Source: Bugulina stolonifera (lineage: Eukaryota; Bryozoa; Gymnolaemata; Cheilostomatida; Bugulidae). Taken from it: DNA of 64,000 nucleotides. Location: the NCBI GenBank assembly GCA_935421135.1, contig OW285193.1:9767099-9831098 (forward strand), in the 5' to 3' direction. The position numbers were made by a program, and so were the translations under genes. The notes beneath the pieces are model-generated. The model ran no database searches. It was not told the origin of the DNA and saw nothing but the letters and a program-made list of their open reading frames with translations. This document shows positions 34,001 to 44,735 of the stretch, piece by piece (the first letter of the stretch is position 1; every line of letters begins with the position of its first letter).

Positions 34001-34404
34001 CACTGTGTAGGCACCATTAAGGAAGATAAACAAAATTGGAAAGCTAAAACTAAATCATATCATCTTACCAATACATATACAGTATGTATTTGTAATATAT
34101 TGTACTAAAAGCCAGAATGTGAGCAAAATCTTGTTATTGGTTGTAATGGTCCCCAGGCATAGGTGTTTCACTTTTATCTGTGTTAATTAATAGATTATAA
34201 CTTGCATCATTTTATCTATACATTTTTCTATGTGCCTATTATCATGATCTCCAAGGTGGAGTGCCAAATACATATATATATTACGCAATTCTCGCTGTCT
34301 CTGGCAGCTTGAGAACTTTGGTTCAGTGGATTTCATACCTTTTAAATACGCTTTACTGTAAATATACAGTATTGCTAAGGTGTGCTCCCAGGCATATCTC
34401 TGAG

Positions 34405-34450
34405 CTGCACTGATGAGGTGTTAAACACCGAAACAGTACACTGTATGCAG
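34405..34450 (+). ncRNA. Type I hammerhead ribozyme motif
   Basis: All parts of a minimal hammerhead occur in order. Stem I 3' strand CTGCA (34405-34409) is followed by the core CTGATGA (34410-34416). Stem II is GGTGT/ACACC with loop TAA (34417-34429), then comes the core GAAA (34430-34433). Stem III is CAG/CTG with loop TACA (34434-34443), then TA completes the cleavage triplet GTA (34443-34445). Stem I 5' strand is TGCAG (34446-34450), which pairs with CTGCA. Known animal type I hammerheads with very short stem III lie in Penelope-like elements, small retrozymes and satellite repeats. I see no reverse transcriptase nearby; the 200-N gap is 400 bases upstream. Self-cleavage would fall after 34445. 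Confidence 0.8.
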
Positions 34451-35165
34451 ATTGAGTATATATATATATATATGTGCAATGTAAGGAAAATGGCGCACAC
34501 CAGCTATTATTAATTGTGACCATTGCAAATAATACTAGGCCTACATGCTTGATATTTATGTAAAATGGAACAATTACGACAGTTGAATCTATGTGTAATA
34601 AACAGTTTATGGTGGGATTGTCCGAAACCTTAGCTCCAAGTCCTATATACCTAGAGGGGTGTCCTTTACACTTAGAATGATCGGAGAATCATCTGAACCA
34701 AGAGCAATATTTAAATCACCACCAGGTTCTGAGGTAGCCTTTGTCCTTATTTACAACTAGCCTAGTCCTTATTTACAACTATCCTAGTTGTAACGCTCAA
34801 GTCCAATGTAATAAGGAGGACCCCAGTCTGCGGTTGCAAAACAGCAGCCTCTAGATTGGGCTGTCTTCACCTGTATGATCTATAAAATGACTGGCTTAGT
34901 CACTGACAGCTAGGCTAGTGCAAGTGTAAGAGTAGATTTCTTGCAAGTATAGATGTGTCAAATCTTCTTTTATTGGTCTCGGATTCAATACACAGAGTGT
35001 CGAATCTATCCATCATCTAGGGTGTTTGTTCCATAAATGTTCTAACCTGGTCGCTTTTCCATCGAACTTGATCCGAGGGTCGGCCTCGCATATAATCTAC
35101 AATGATGCTATTTTGATGAGCGGTATAATAGGCACCACGTAGTTTAGTAGATTATATTGTCCACT

Positions 35166-36062
35166 GAGTCTAACCAAGGAGTAAGAAAAGAAGGAGGCTC
35201 GTCTATGGTAACCTGTGTACATGTTTATGTTACAATGGGCTTCCGGTGTTCGATGTGCGCCTCGGGTACTTGGTAAAGTCAGAAGAAAGGATGATGAATA
35301 TTTTAAAAAAAATAAAATTCACACATCAACTAAAATTAAAATACAGTGTATAAACAGTTTCAATAAGTGGTAACACTCTAATGAACAGGCTGACTATATA
35401 CACACTACATATTTCAATGGGATACGATAGATATCGGCAAGTAAATTCATCAGATTTGAAGAAAGTTGCGTATCTCAACATAAAATGACACTTTTTGGCA
35501 AATACCAACACGCTCAACAAAATAAGCAAAAATAATACTAATAGATTTAAACTTGCTGCAATCGGTGATGTTAAGTCCAAATTTAAACTTTGCTCCTTCA
35601 TAATAAAAAACACGTACAAACGCTGAAATCGCGGTTAAAATGAGTCAATTTGTGCAACACTTTTCTTTAAGATCAGGGCTCCATATACTTAACTTGATTT
35701 ATGGTGTATAGTTCAGATACCATTTTCGTTGGTAGGCTAGTTTGTGGGCCCTACAACATGCCCACACTAAATGAAAATAGTGCTCAAACTATAGGCTATG
35801 TCAGTAAACAATAATGTTTATCTCTCCATAGAAATGATTTTTATTGGATGCTATAACTGATGTAATAAGCGCCAGAGCCGTGCACATGAGCATTGCTTTT
35901 ATACCTGTTTAGCAATGAGGAAGCGCATTACGATTCAACGAAGTTGTCTACTCGCTTAATGCAAGCGACTCCTGTGCTCATATTTTTAAACCGAGGAGCA
36001 CATCGAACAGAAAATTCTCATAGACGAGCCTCCTTCCCTCTCTTACTCCTTGGTCTAACTAA
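35166..36062. repeat. 0.9-kb inverted repeat element
   Basis: The left arm GTCTAACCAAGGAGTAAGAA followed by GGAGGCTCGTCTATGG is mirrored at 36018-36062 (CATAGACGAGCCTCCTTCCC then ACTCCTTGGTCTAAC). A second pair, GTTCGATGTGCGCCTCGG (about 35249) and its complement near 35990-36008, extends the arms. The interior holds a 91-codon ORF. It could be a foldback transposon or an inverted duplication of a promoter. No clear target duplication seen. Confidence 0.6.
35326..35601 (-). CDS. Small membrane protein ORF, 91 aa
   Basis: ATG at 35601 and one open frame to TGA. It reads MKEQSLNLDLTSPIAASLNL, then a strong transmembrane stretch (LVLFLLILLSVLVF) followed by KKC. A second hydrophobic region lies near residues 63-85 (ICSVYIVSLFIRVLPLIETV). 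The DNA just upstream contains several CpGs, which is unusual here and could mark a promoter. It lies inside the 35166-36062 inverted repeat. Not recognised as a known family; AT-rich DNA easily produces hydrophobic frames, so confidence is limited. Confidence 0.35.
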   Translation of the reverse strand: MKEQSLNLDLTSPIAASLNLLVLFLLILLSVLVFAKKCHFMLRYATFFKSDEFTCRYLSYPIEICSVYIVSLFIRVLPLIETVYTLYFNFS

Positions 36063-36271
36063 TACTGTGTCTGGGTGTTTGAATATAATACTTTAAAGTT
36101 TGTCTCATTTAGTTTCCCTGTGCTAGGAAACTGTCTGGGGTTTTCGTATACTCTGAAGACATGACTGTTTAGATTCTCTTCCTTGTTCTTTCTGGAGTCC
36201 TTACTATCTATTATATTGGATCCATTATAGCCATATTAGATATTTGTGAAATTTGTTCATTCTATGATATC

Positions 36272-36454
36272 CTATTGTAGATCTATCTTATAGCTGAAGA
36301 ACACGAGCCCTTCCTTGTATCCGTGCTTTCCATATATAGATGATCTAAGGAACCTCCTCATGTCAAGTGAGTATGTGAACTTATTTAAACAATTTTGCAT
36401 TTCAATATTTTGTTTCTCAGCTAAAAGACTAGCTGTAGCTACTCTACATAACAT
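36272..36454 (-). CDS. Small ORF, 60 aa
   Basis: Begins at a true ATG (36454) next to the 22-bp tandem repeat: MLCRVATASLLAEKQNIEMQ then NCLNKFTYSLDMRRFLRSSI. Composition is protein-like, but no family, splice sites or promoter are evident. Confidence 0.25.
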   Translation of the reverse strand: MLCRVATASLLAEKQNIEMQNCLNKFTYSLDMRRFLRSSIYGKHGYKEGLVFFSYKIDLQ

Positions 36455-36455
36455 A

Positions 36456-36551
36456 CTATAATACTGAAGCAGAGCTGCTATAATACTGAAGCAGAGCTGC
36501 TATAATACTGAAGCAGAGCTGCTATAATACTGAAGCAGAGCTGCTATAATA
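36456..36551. repeat. 22-bp tandem repeat, 4.4 copies
   Basis: Unit CTATAATACTGAAGCAGAGC plus TG, four full identical copies and eight bases of a fifth. Perfect identity between units points to recent expansion or a recently unstable array. Confidence 0.95.
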
Positions 36552-36559
36552 GGTATAGC

Positions 36560-37820
36560 AGTAAAATTCTGTTGAACAGCCTTCTCTAATGTTTTACAAC
36601 TTAAACCAGATTACAGTAGCAGTACCTGAAGATTTGATAAAATTAAATTCCTTAATTAAAATATTGCATGAGTATTAAAAGTTTTGTTCATTGTAAAAAT
36701 GAGGAGAGTATAGTAAAAAGGCGATGAGGATAAAATGAGAGGTCTACAAAAATGTCAGAATGCAAAGTTTCAGAGTAGATAGACACACTGTCACCAAAGG
36801 ACATGCATGTACCCTTAGTAAACAGTCAAAGATTTGGAGAAAATATAGCCTGTGAGTCACCGTTCTAGCAAAAAGCTGAACCACACTACATGACCTCAAT
36901 TACTCCCATGGTGATGTTCATAGACATCAATGGAATTTGGTCTAGAATGATTTCTCTGCAAGATATAGACTCCAATGGAGGCTCAAATCAAATACATGTA
37001 GTTGTCAGAAATTGTTACCCAACAGTTGGCAATAGTCTAGTTCATAAGAAATCTAACAAACTGTGAACCATTAATGGGTAGATATTTTTATGACTGGTAA
37101 TCAGATAGTATATAACTAGCAACGTCTTCTACACAGGAAACGAGTTAATTTATATTATTTGTATATGAAATAGTATATGTATACTATAATACTCTACCTC
37201 ACAATCATGTATTACTTAATACACATACTTACTGTGCAGTGTGTGATAATCTCAGCCTGAAAACTTTCACTGTATCAATACAATTGGACATATGAACGGC
37301 TGCAACTAGGTAGTGGAATTTCTAACAATGGTATCAGAATTTGCAACAAAGTAAAATTATTAAATTATTCTAACTAAACTATGAAAAAGTCTGTAAAATT
37401 GACTAATTATTCGAATATGCCTGTACATACCTTAAAACTGATTTACATGTACATTGTAGAAAAATTTAATTGGTGAATTAAATCTACTTCATTCTGTAAA
37501 ATCATATTTGATGTTCACATGTGTTACCAAATAATAGTATGCTACCAAAAATGTCCCACTGCATTATATAGGCTATTCAAAATATAGTCAATAGGCCTAC
37601 ACATCATGTTTAATGATAATTATAATGTTACCCAATATAGTTGATATTCTAATGAGCCACCTACTGTATATACGTGTAGTTTTAATGCTAGCATGTATTT
37701 AATGGGATAGATAACATGCTCTAAAATTTAAATGCTTGCAAGATGTTTACTTCCTATTCTATATTTTATTATTTAATTATTTGTTGGCTATTTCATATTT
37801 TTATCACTAATAAAACAATA
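36560..37820. other. No gene seen
   Basis: AT-rich, presumably intron or flank of the gene whose last exon begins at 37830. No earlier exon could be identified. Confidence 0.45.
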
Positions 37821-37829
37821 TTTTTCTAG

Positions 37830-38013
37830 TCTTCAGGTTGGTGAAAAAGTGGATGCTTCTCGAATCAGAATGAATTCACAGAGTGGACACATAATACCAC
37901 CTGACAAGGATATCTACAAGTTAGACACAAACAGATCTTCCACTATTAGATGTTTCCTAAGGAGTAACGAAGGGGATTATTCATCTAAAGCAGGGGTTCC
38001 CAACCTATTTTAG
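37830..38013 (+). CDS. Terminal exon rewritten by a transposon insertion; weak mL24-like resemblance
   Basis: Acceptor TATTTTTCTAG, then an open frame starting LQVGEKVDASRIRMNSQSGH and continuing IIPPDKDIYKLDTNRSS. At 37983 the exon enters the target duplication of a hAT MITE, and the frame now ends after seven MITE-encoded codons at TAG (38013). Without the insert the frame would run on for seven codons (DRTYSVAP after SSK) and stop at 38479. The run GEKVDASRIRMNSQSGHIIP recalls the segment near the C-terminus of mitochondrial ribosomal protein L24 in which a Ser-Gly-x-Ile-Ile-Pro motif follows a GE(K/R)VR stretch. This is only suggestive. No upstream exon was found in the window. Confidence 0.45.
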
Positions 38014-38453
38014 CCCAAATACCCCTTAGCAGTCATGTGCCAAACAACTTACCCCTTTGTAGGAAAAAACTGTGTTTAATCAAGGATATCTTTGGTTTAA
38101 TTCGATTAATATTACAAGTATACATTATCAAAATGCATCACCTAAACAGGCGGCGAATAGATGCAGTATGATATGAAATTTGTATTCATCAATTATTTAG
38201 TGATAACAACACAGTATGAATTTCATTGAATGCAGTGTTTTATGGCTTTCACACTGGCTTAGCTCAACTTTATTTGCATCAGTGAGCCATTTGTTGTTCA
38301 GTTCAGTAATAGATAATGATAATTCATAATTGATATAGTCTGTAACTGAAAATCACCGTCAAAAATGTTGATATCTTGTGTTGTACCACCTAGATTTCTA
38401 AAATGTACCCCTAGGGGTACATGTTCTCCAGGTTGGGAACCCCTGATCTAAAG
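37983..38453. mobile_element. hAT-type MITE, 455 bp, with 8-bp target duplication
   Basis: Ends CAGGGGTTCCCAACCT and AGGTTGGGAACCCCTG are perfect inverted repeats, a form typical of hAT transposons. The element proper is 37991-38445. ATCTAAAG flanks it on both sides without mismatch (37983-37990 and 38446-38453). No coding capacity. A perfect duplication implies a fairly recent insertion, and the target is a coding exon. Confidence 0.92.
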
Positions 38454-38479
38454 ACAGGACGTACTCGGTAGCACCGTAG

Positions 38480-39600
38480 AATATTGGACCCAGAACATAT
38501 TTTCTAGCATGTCTTTACTTGGTTTACTGGTTCGTCAGCATGACTTTACTTTAACACATAATTACCGCACTCTACATGCGAGTCTTGTGTTACTATAACT
38601 CTCTATGCCACCAATATATCATGCCTCATTCGTAGTGCAATCTAAACCATTCCATAGCAAATAATGTTAATAATTTTATTTATGCAATGTACTATTGTGT
38701 CATATAGCTACATGTAGTTTGTATCTGATAATTTTTAGGCATTGCTGTTTATTTAATATCGCTTTCACTTTCTATTATGAATCAGCCTGCTCATAACATT
38801 ATTGTGTCATGCTCCAAAGTTGTTTTCAATTTTATTTCTACATGCATGTTATACTTTATGCAAAAGAGTGGAAGATGCTCTCGGCTCAATAAATATTTCC
38901 CCTGGACCTACTCAGCATGTATAACTTTGGGATTTTAATGTGCATTGAAGTATTTCATTTGTAAAAGTGGAAAAAGAATAATTATCTTTGGTGGAATTAA
39001 ATGTCATCCTGCCATTATTTTTTAAGGTATTTTAATAGCTACCATATATTATATAATTTGGTAATTAATATATCATTTTTATCATTTTGATCGCTACCAT
39101 GTATTGGGCTCAAGTAGGTGGGTTGAACATCATAATACAGTCTAATATAAAGTTTACACACAGTCTGTATGTTTGAGTATATCCCATATGCAATCCTAAA
39201 GAACTGGCTAATCAAATTGTGTACTCTGTGCACTGACATTTTAGCCCTCCAAGGGCAGCAGCTGATGTAGAGTTATATACAAGTTGCAATGTGCATTTTA
39301 TTGCTGTTTATTACATTCTAAATTCAAGTAAAAAAGTTTTTAAACTGTAACTAAAATATATGTGAGCTTATCAAATAGTTTAGAACCAGAGTTATGACAA
39401 GCATTTCTAACAAATTTTGATGACTGTCTCTTTCAACCTCCTACAGTACATGCAATGTATTGCCTGCCTAAAAACATAAATACATGTATTATTTGGCTAT
39501 TCTGTTATGATAGGAATTGTAAGTGAAAATGATGTTATATAATTTATGTATACAATAATAATATGTGTGGCACCAAATACAACTTTTTAACGTGGCTGCC
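38480..39600. other. No gene seen
   Basis: Presumed 3' flank of the exon at 37830. AT-rich; no convincing exon, RNA gene or repeat apart from the tRNA-like unit further right. Confidence 0.5.
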
Positions 39601-39712
39601 CAATAGCAGAGCTAGTCGAGGTGCCACCATGGCTCTTAGAGCTAGATATTATTATAGTTTGATATGGCACAGAGAGAAAACCTTCTTCGAGATGAAAACC
39701 TCCAGGTCATTG

Positions 39713-39800
39713 GCGAGACTCAAACCCACATATTTGCGGATAACTTGCGTCATTGCTGTAAGACCAGAGTGACTAGCGCTAGACCACTCAGCAACCAACA
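39713..39800 (-). repeat. tRNA-derived sequence (SINE head or tRNA pseudogene)
   Basis: The minus strand shows an A-box-like GGTTGCTGAGTGG (about 39797-39785) and a B-box-like GGGTTTGAGTC (39726-39716). Spacing allows a long variable arm as in tRNA-Leu/Ser. The acceptor ends (GTTGGTT and CCAATGAC) pair poorly, so it is not a functional tRNA. A further ~110 bases to the left may be the body of a SINE. Confidence 0.45.
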
Positions 39801-40116
39801 CTTCGATATCTGCAGCTTGTGTGCGTGTCAATCAATTAAATAATAGTGATTGTCATTTCTATGAGTTTATGAACCTTTAAATTAGAAAAAAATCAATAAT
39901 AATTCATAAAGTATTCTCTCTGCAACCATGCAAAATTAATTACGAACTTCTGCATAATTTTTGAATCAATCTTGAATGATATTAAGATAGTTTCTTGCAA
40001 TTTCATACCATTTTGCGAGCGTCTCTTTGCCGGTAATCTCATGCTTGGTACATGCTCAAATTTTCTGACTGTTAATAAAATATTTGTAAATTAAGAAAAT
40101 TCAACTACATTGTGCA

Positions 40117-41246
40117 ATGAATTCATTCTCCTGGTACCTGACTTATATAGCTCTTGGCTTGGCTATTTTGGAGGTAAGAATAGAGTTATCTAACAGTGTA
40201 TTTGATATTGCTTAATGTCAATATACGAAGTGATTGCGAACAAACAATTTTATCAACATATACATGTATGTTGCATTTGGAATTGCTACAGTGAAGGGTA
40301 AACAAATATAACTACATGTATGTATGTAAGAAATAAATAATCTCTAGTGTCTAACATGGTGACCATTACAATGCTGATCGTTGCAACTAATGTTGATGTT
40401 GATCGATGTTGATGTCTGTAAAAGTTTAACTTAGTCCCAGGCTGGGTTTCCCCGTTTTTCCTGCGAACAAAATTACTTGATTTATGACGGAGGTCTCCTT
40501 TACCACAGACATTGCGCTTTGTTGTATTTCGTAATTACAAACTAATGCATATTTTCTTGCAATGCACTAGTACTCGTATGTCAAAAGGCTTTGCCAAGCA
40601 AGCACACATTATTTTATACTTTAAAATTCACTCACTAAAAGTTCTCTCACTCCGTTTTGTACTTATTGTATTCAACTACAAAAAAAAAAACATTCACTGT
40701 CAAGGATTAGTGCAATAAATATTTAGAAAAACTAAACAAATAAATAGTATCGTGTGTGAAATTACTTTCACTTGACTGATGAGCCTCTAGCTCTCATACC
40801 CTGTTTATTCCACCAATCAGTGCAGCGCTCACGACCACTGACATATGATTATGACCCATGACCTATGACCTATGACTATACTGCACGAATCACATAATAT
40901 CTGTAGATAATTATTGTCAAAAATTCATAGTTCATGATCTAATATAAATAACAGAGACTCATAGCATGAAATCTAACTTTATTTTTTTTAGGCTAATGGC
41001 AGTAAAGAAGGGAAGTTTTTTACCAAAGTGACAGGAGTCGATTCGCTGCCGATATCAGAGTCGCACATTGCAAGGAATTACCTAATGTGTGCATTTAGCT
41101 GTCTTTGCAGAGAAACAAAATGTGAGGCCTTTGCATTCAATGGTGTCTCGGGTTTGTGTGCTTTATCACCTCCTAAGCCCGACCAACTAGAAACTACAAA
41201 TCTTGCTATTGGCGAAGATGACGTAGTTTATAGCGCCATAATTTAG
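40117..41246 (+). CDS. Small secreted PAN/apple-like protein, two exons
   Basis: Exon 1 (40117-40173) encodes MNSFSWYLTYIALGLAILE and ends at the donor GTAAGAATAG. Exon 2 (40992-41246) follows the acceptor TTTTTTTAG in phase 0 and begins ANGSKEGKFFTKVTGVDSLP. The product is 103 residues: a signal peptide, cleaved near the exon junction, and one compact domain. The cysteine pattern MCAFSCLC...KCEAFAFNGVSGLCAL has the order of a PAN/apple module (paired cysteines in the helix, then C-x-A-F-x-F-N, then C-x-L). Such modules bind protein or carbohydrate ligands outside the cell. A related, damaged gene follows at 42731. The intron contains a short run of GACCTATGACCTATGACTAT repeats. An AATAAATAA near 41536 could be the polyadenylation signal. 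Confidence 0.7.
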
Positions 41247-42114
41247 ACATGTGCTGTAGCTTTGTGAATTAGCTTTGTAAAACATGTAACTGATGACGCC
41301 AGAATTACTAGAATGTAAAAGAACCTTGCATCCAGCATAGAAGTACAATGTATTCTATTAGTACTCTATCATAATATTGTGTCATTGCTGTCCTGTTTTG
41401 TTGTCCAGTTTATGTACTTTCAATTTGAAGTTTCTACACTTTGATAAATCATAGATCTGTTTACGATATAATGACACGATTATACGAGTAACATTTTGTG
41501 TTTTGTGTATGCATGTAATTTAAGTGTGATTATAAAATAAATAATACAAGAATTAAAACGTTCATAGTTATATACTATGCCTTGTTAAATATAAAATATA
41601 TCCAAACCGGTTTAACTTCCCAAGCGTAATATGCATAAACGAAAGTTAAAAATTCTATACATGTTTATAAATATAATTTCCATCATCATGAAAAGGCACT
41701 GCTCTAAGGTCGGCTGTTAAACATTGGCGGATCTTATTTTAATTTTTAATTTCCAGCCAAATATATATTTAGGAAGCATCTAGAAAATCAAGGCTTTAAT
41801 ATTTTCCGTTTACTCCAGCAGAAAACAATATAAAGTAAATCTGTACTTCAAGAAGTAGCAGCACATAATTAGAGCAGTATTGCGTAAGATACATCAATGC
41901 AGCTGTCTTTCTCTTGAACTTCTCCAGATGTATGCTCAATGGAACTCAATCAATATCATAATATAAACCTAAAAATTATATGCATATAATCTCATATATC
42001 ATTAGGAAAACTGCTTCTGTTCTGGATAATGACATTTTAATAACAATATCGAAACACATATCCCTTTGTATTATTTAATTGCAGTTGGGCGGATACCATC
42101 GCCAATGTTATTTG

Positions 42115-42225
42115 TTAAGCTCTGGCATCCTGGCACACTTTCTCCGACAACTGACAAGTGAAGTTGTGGTAATTGCTGACACAGTAACCAAGCAGAATGA
42201 AGATAGCACTCATAATAACTTTCAT
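42115..42225 (-). CDS. Short signal-peptide ORF, 36 aa
   Basis: From ATG at 42225: MKVIMSAIFILLGYCVSNYH then NFTCQLSEKVCQDARA and TAA. The start has a clear signal-peptide pattern, and an acceptor (TTACATTGCAG) lies just upstream, which would place the 5' UTR in another exon. Two cysteines follow an NFT glycosylation-type site. It may be the first coding exon of a longer gene. It lies on the opposite strand between the two PAN-like genes. Confidence 0.4.
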   Translation of the reverse strand: MKVIMSAIFILLGYCVSNYHNFTCQLSEKVCQDARA

Positions 42226-42730
42226 CTGTATCTACAATGGCTGCAATGTAACAATATACTAACATTGTAATAACATATTATAATGGTTTCTACCATTCTA
42301 TCATCATAACACAATATACACGCACATGTAGTTTTACAAATATGCTATAGTTTAATAATTAAGCAAACTGCAATATCTTTGTTTGCGAACTACATCACCT
42401 TGTGTAACCACTAGTTATACAAGTTTGCCGTAAAAGTCTTACGTCATGATCTAGTATAAGTAGTCACAGTTTTTGTATCAGCTGTTTGAGTAGTCACCCA
42501 AATAGCAAAACTGATGTACATTGTACATTCATGGATAAATGATTGAGAATGAATATTCCCCGTATTGATAAAAACTATTGTAGGCCTACATATACTATAC
42601 TGTAGGCCTACAATGTTTTAACGAGTGGATCAAACTTGTTAAAATATAATTCATATCACTAAACTATTAGTTAACTATATTCATTAGCTGCAGCATTGCA
42701 CTACCACATTTGTAGTAAAGTGTTACAAGC

Positions 42731-43482
42731 ATGATGGCTAGTTTTTTATTTACTGTGATAACAGTTTGGCTTTCAGAACATACAGCATTGCATTGTGCAA
42801 TGTAGTAAAAGGTTGATAGACAGACATTCACTTGTAAAATAAATCAAGTAAATATTATCTGTACAAAAGCTATAAATTTCCTACATAGTCGTGTCAACAC
42901 TTATAATGCTTTTCTGTTAATTGAATGCTGTTTGTATTGTGTACATGGCAGAAAGCAGTGCTATTTTGAAACAGCACACAGCTGCATAGCTTGCCTTAGG
43001 CTATTCTGCAGTATAAATACTGAGGTTCAGTTTAGTACAGTCAGTGTGAAGTCTGTTCTACCCCACGTCAGTGGGGGCTTGGCACCAACCAGAGACAGTA
43101 CCAAAGGTAAATATTCAGTATGGATATATAATTATTTTAGAATTTGAATTTCTTAGTAAGATACTTACTACAAACCAATGGTGTTTGTCTTTTTTCTAAC
43201 TACAGTTTTTCTCTAATTAATGAGCACTAAAAATATATTGAACATTTTACCAACTACTGCAGTGTAGGAATGTTATATACACCCAATGCTATTATAGAAA
43301 ATAATGATAAATAATCTTTCTGCTAATATTATTTTCTATATTTGTAGGTAATTGTGGGGCGGCTATATTCAACTTCAAAGCTTCAACGCATTACTGATAA
43401 CACATGTTTACTATATCGGCAGAGTGAACCAATTTACTCTAACAAGAACAGTAATGTTCCTCTCAAGCAATTATCTCAGTGA
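42731..43482 (+). pseudogene. Second PAN-like secreted gene, apparently frameshifted
   Basis: Three exons join in phase: 42731-42801 (MMASFLFTVITVWLSEHTAL, a signal peptide; donor GTAGTA), 43012-43106 (INTEVQFSTVSVKSVLPHVS; donor GTAAAT) and 43348 onward (GNCGAAIFNFKAST). The frame meets TGA at 43395-43397. Shifted by one base near 43385, the sequence continues as RITDNTCLLYRQSEPIYSNK to a TGA at 43480-43482. The continuation carries the expected C-x-L end of a PAN module, so one base has probably been gained or lost. FxTVSV and C-x-A-x-FNF parallel FFTKVTGV and CEAFAFN in the intact neighbour. An assembly error is possible. Confidence 0.5.
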
Positions 43483-43539
43483 ACTACAAAACTGGAAAGA
43501 AGGTAGCGTGAAATTGAGCTCTTAGGCAAACTAGCATTT

Positions 43540-43700
43540 TTTAATCACCATCTACTTCGCAATTTGGATCTGCCTAGGGAATATCTTCTTCACAATTGGG
43601 ATCGTGGTGATCAATACTGGTGCAGCTCTCCTCACTCTCCTGTTTAGCCAATTTGATAAATTGGCAGCTGTATGTACTACTTTTAGTGGACGTCCATAAA
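43540..43700 (-). pseudogene. Decayed copy of the acidic-repeat exon
   Basis: The minus strand reads ESEESCTSIDHHDPNCEEDI, closely matching units of the gene at 45299-48983, then a stop (P-TAG) and ADPNCEVDGD. A remnant resembling its last exon (GCTATGTAGGTATATCTTGA) lies near 43798-43820. This is a partial tandem duplicate that has lost function. Confidence 0.6.
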
Positions 43701-44028
43701 GGCTATGTCAGTGAAGGAATCAATTGTAGTGTTCAGGATACTGGAACTGTAAACATTATTTCCGTTACATGACTGTAGTATTATCACCTCCCATGTGCTA
43801 TGTAGGTATATCTTGACAAAGCTCTGCCATGCAACTCTGCATTGAACTGTGTTTACTTAAAATTCAGTTGCTATTCTACTATTTCCTATAACAAAACATA
43901 ATTTGTTACGCAAATGTGTCTATTCAATGTAACTTCGTAAAATATTGCTTAAAATAATTGTGCATAAAGAAATGTGCTAATTCAATATTTGAGTATGATA
44001 TGGGTATCAAAAATAAAAATACAATTAG

Positions 44029-44307
44029 TTACACATGTACTTTTTTAGTTATAGTAAATGAATACAGATAGTATAATAGACAATATGCAGACACGCTTAT
44101 TATCATGACTGTTGCCAATAAAGGATTCGTTGAAAATATCCTTAGTAGATTCCTTGTCCTCTCAGAATTCTCTAGCATTGCCCTGCTGAATTTCTGTCTT
44201 GCTGACAGTAGATGGTACTCAGATGTGCCCTTCTCATAGCTGTTACTAAATGTCAAAAGTTCTGCAAATTTTACTGCTGAGTCCCAATGGAGCTTCAGTA
44301 AGATATT
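44029..44307 (-). CDS. Terminal exon of a membrane protein
   Basis: Acceptor GAAAGCTGCAG, then 92 codons to TAA: NILLKLHWDSAVKFAELLTF, SNSYEKGTSEYHLLSARQKF, then NPLLATVMIISVSAYCLLYY near the C-terminus, followed by a basic tail (TKKVHV). The single hydrophobic segment close to the C-terminus would suit a tail-anchored or single-pass protein. Another frame of the preceding 110 bases is also open (RLLQPQFIIRNSKLALKAAE), so the true upstream exon boundary is uncertain. No family recognised. Confidence 0.5.
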   Translation of the reverse strand, partial: NILLKLHWDSAVKFAELLTFSNSYEKGTSEYHLLSARQKFSRAMLENSERTRNLLRIFSTNPLLATVMIISVSAYCLLYYLYSFTITKKVHV

Positions 44308-44735
44308 CTGCAGCTTTCAATGCTAATTTACTATTTCGAATGATGAACTGAGGCTGTAGAAGACGACTGGGAGAGATGAGGATTCAGCTTGTGACAGGTG
44401 ATCTACAAGTAATAATAGAGACCAGGTGGTTTACAGCCAGTTTCTCTATAATTCTAGAGATCGTCTGCTAAACTCTCATCATGGTAGCTGTTATGGGATT
44501 CATCTGCACACCATCCCATTCTACATTTTAAAAAGGTTTCTATCACTTTACTGTTAAGTTTATACGAGTATGAGCAATAGAAGCTGGGCGTTGAGTCCAG
44601 CAGGAATAGCTAGAAATTTAAGCTGGCAACCAAGAATACAAGTAGTAGGGTCACCTCAGTATCTCACTACCCTATAACTCAGGTGACTACAAAGTGGCAG
44701 GTTGCTGATAGTTGTTAGAGCTATTCCTAGTTTAT

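Noticed and set aside
33782..34033. Open frames across 33801-34000
   Set aside because: They consist of unresolved bases and have no meaning.
40840..40890. GACCTATGACCTATGACTAT run as a regulatory array
   Set aside because: Only about four loose units inside an intron; too short to call more than a microsatellite.
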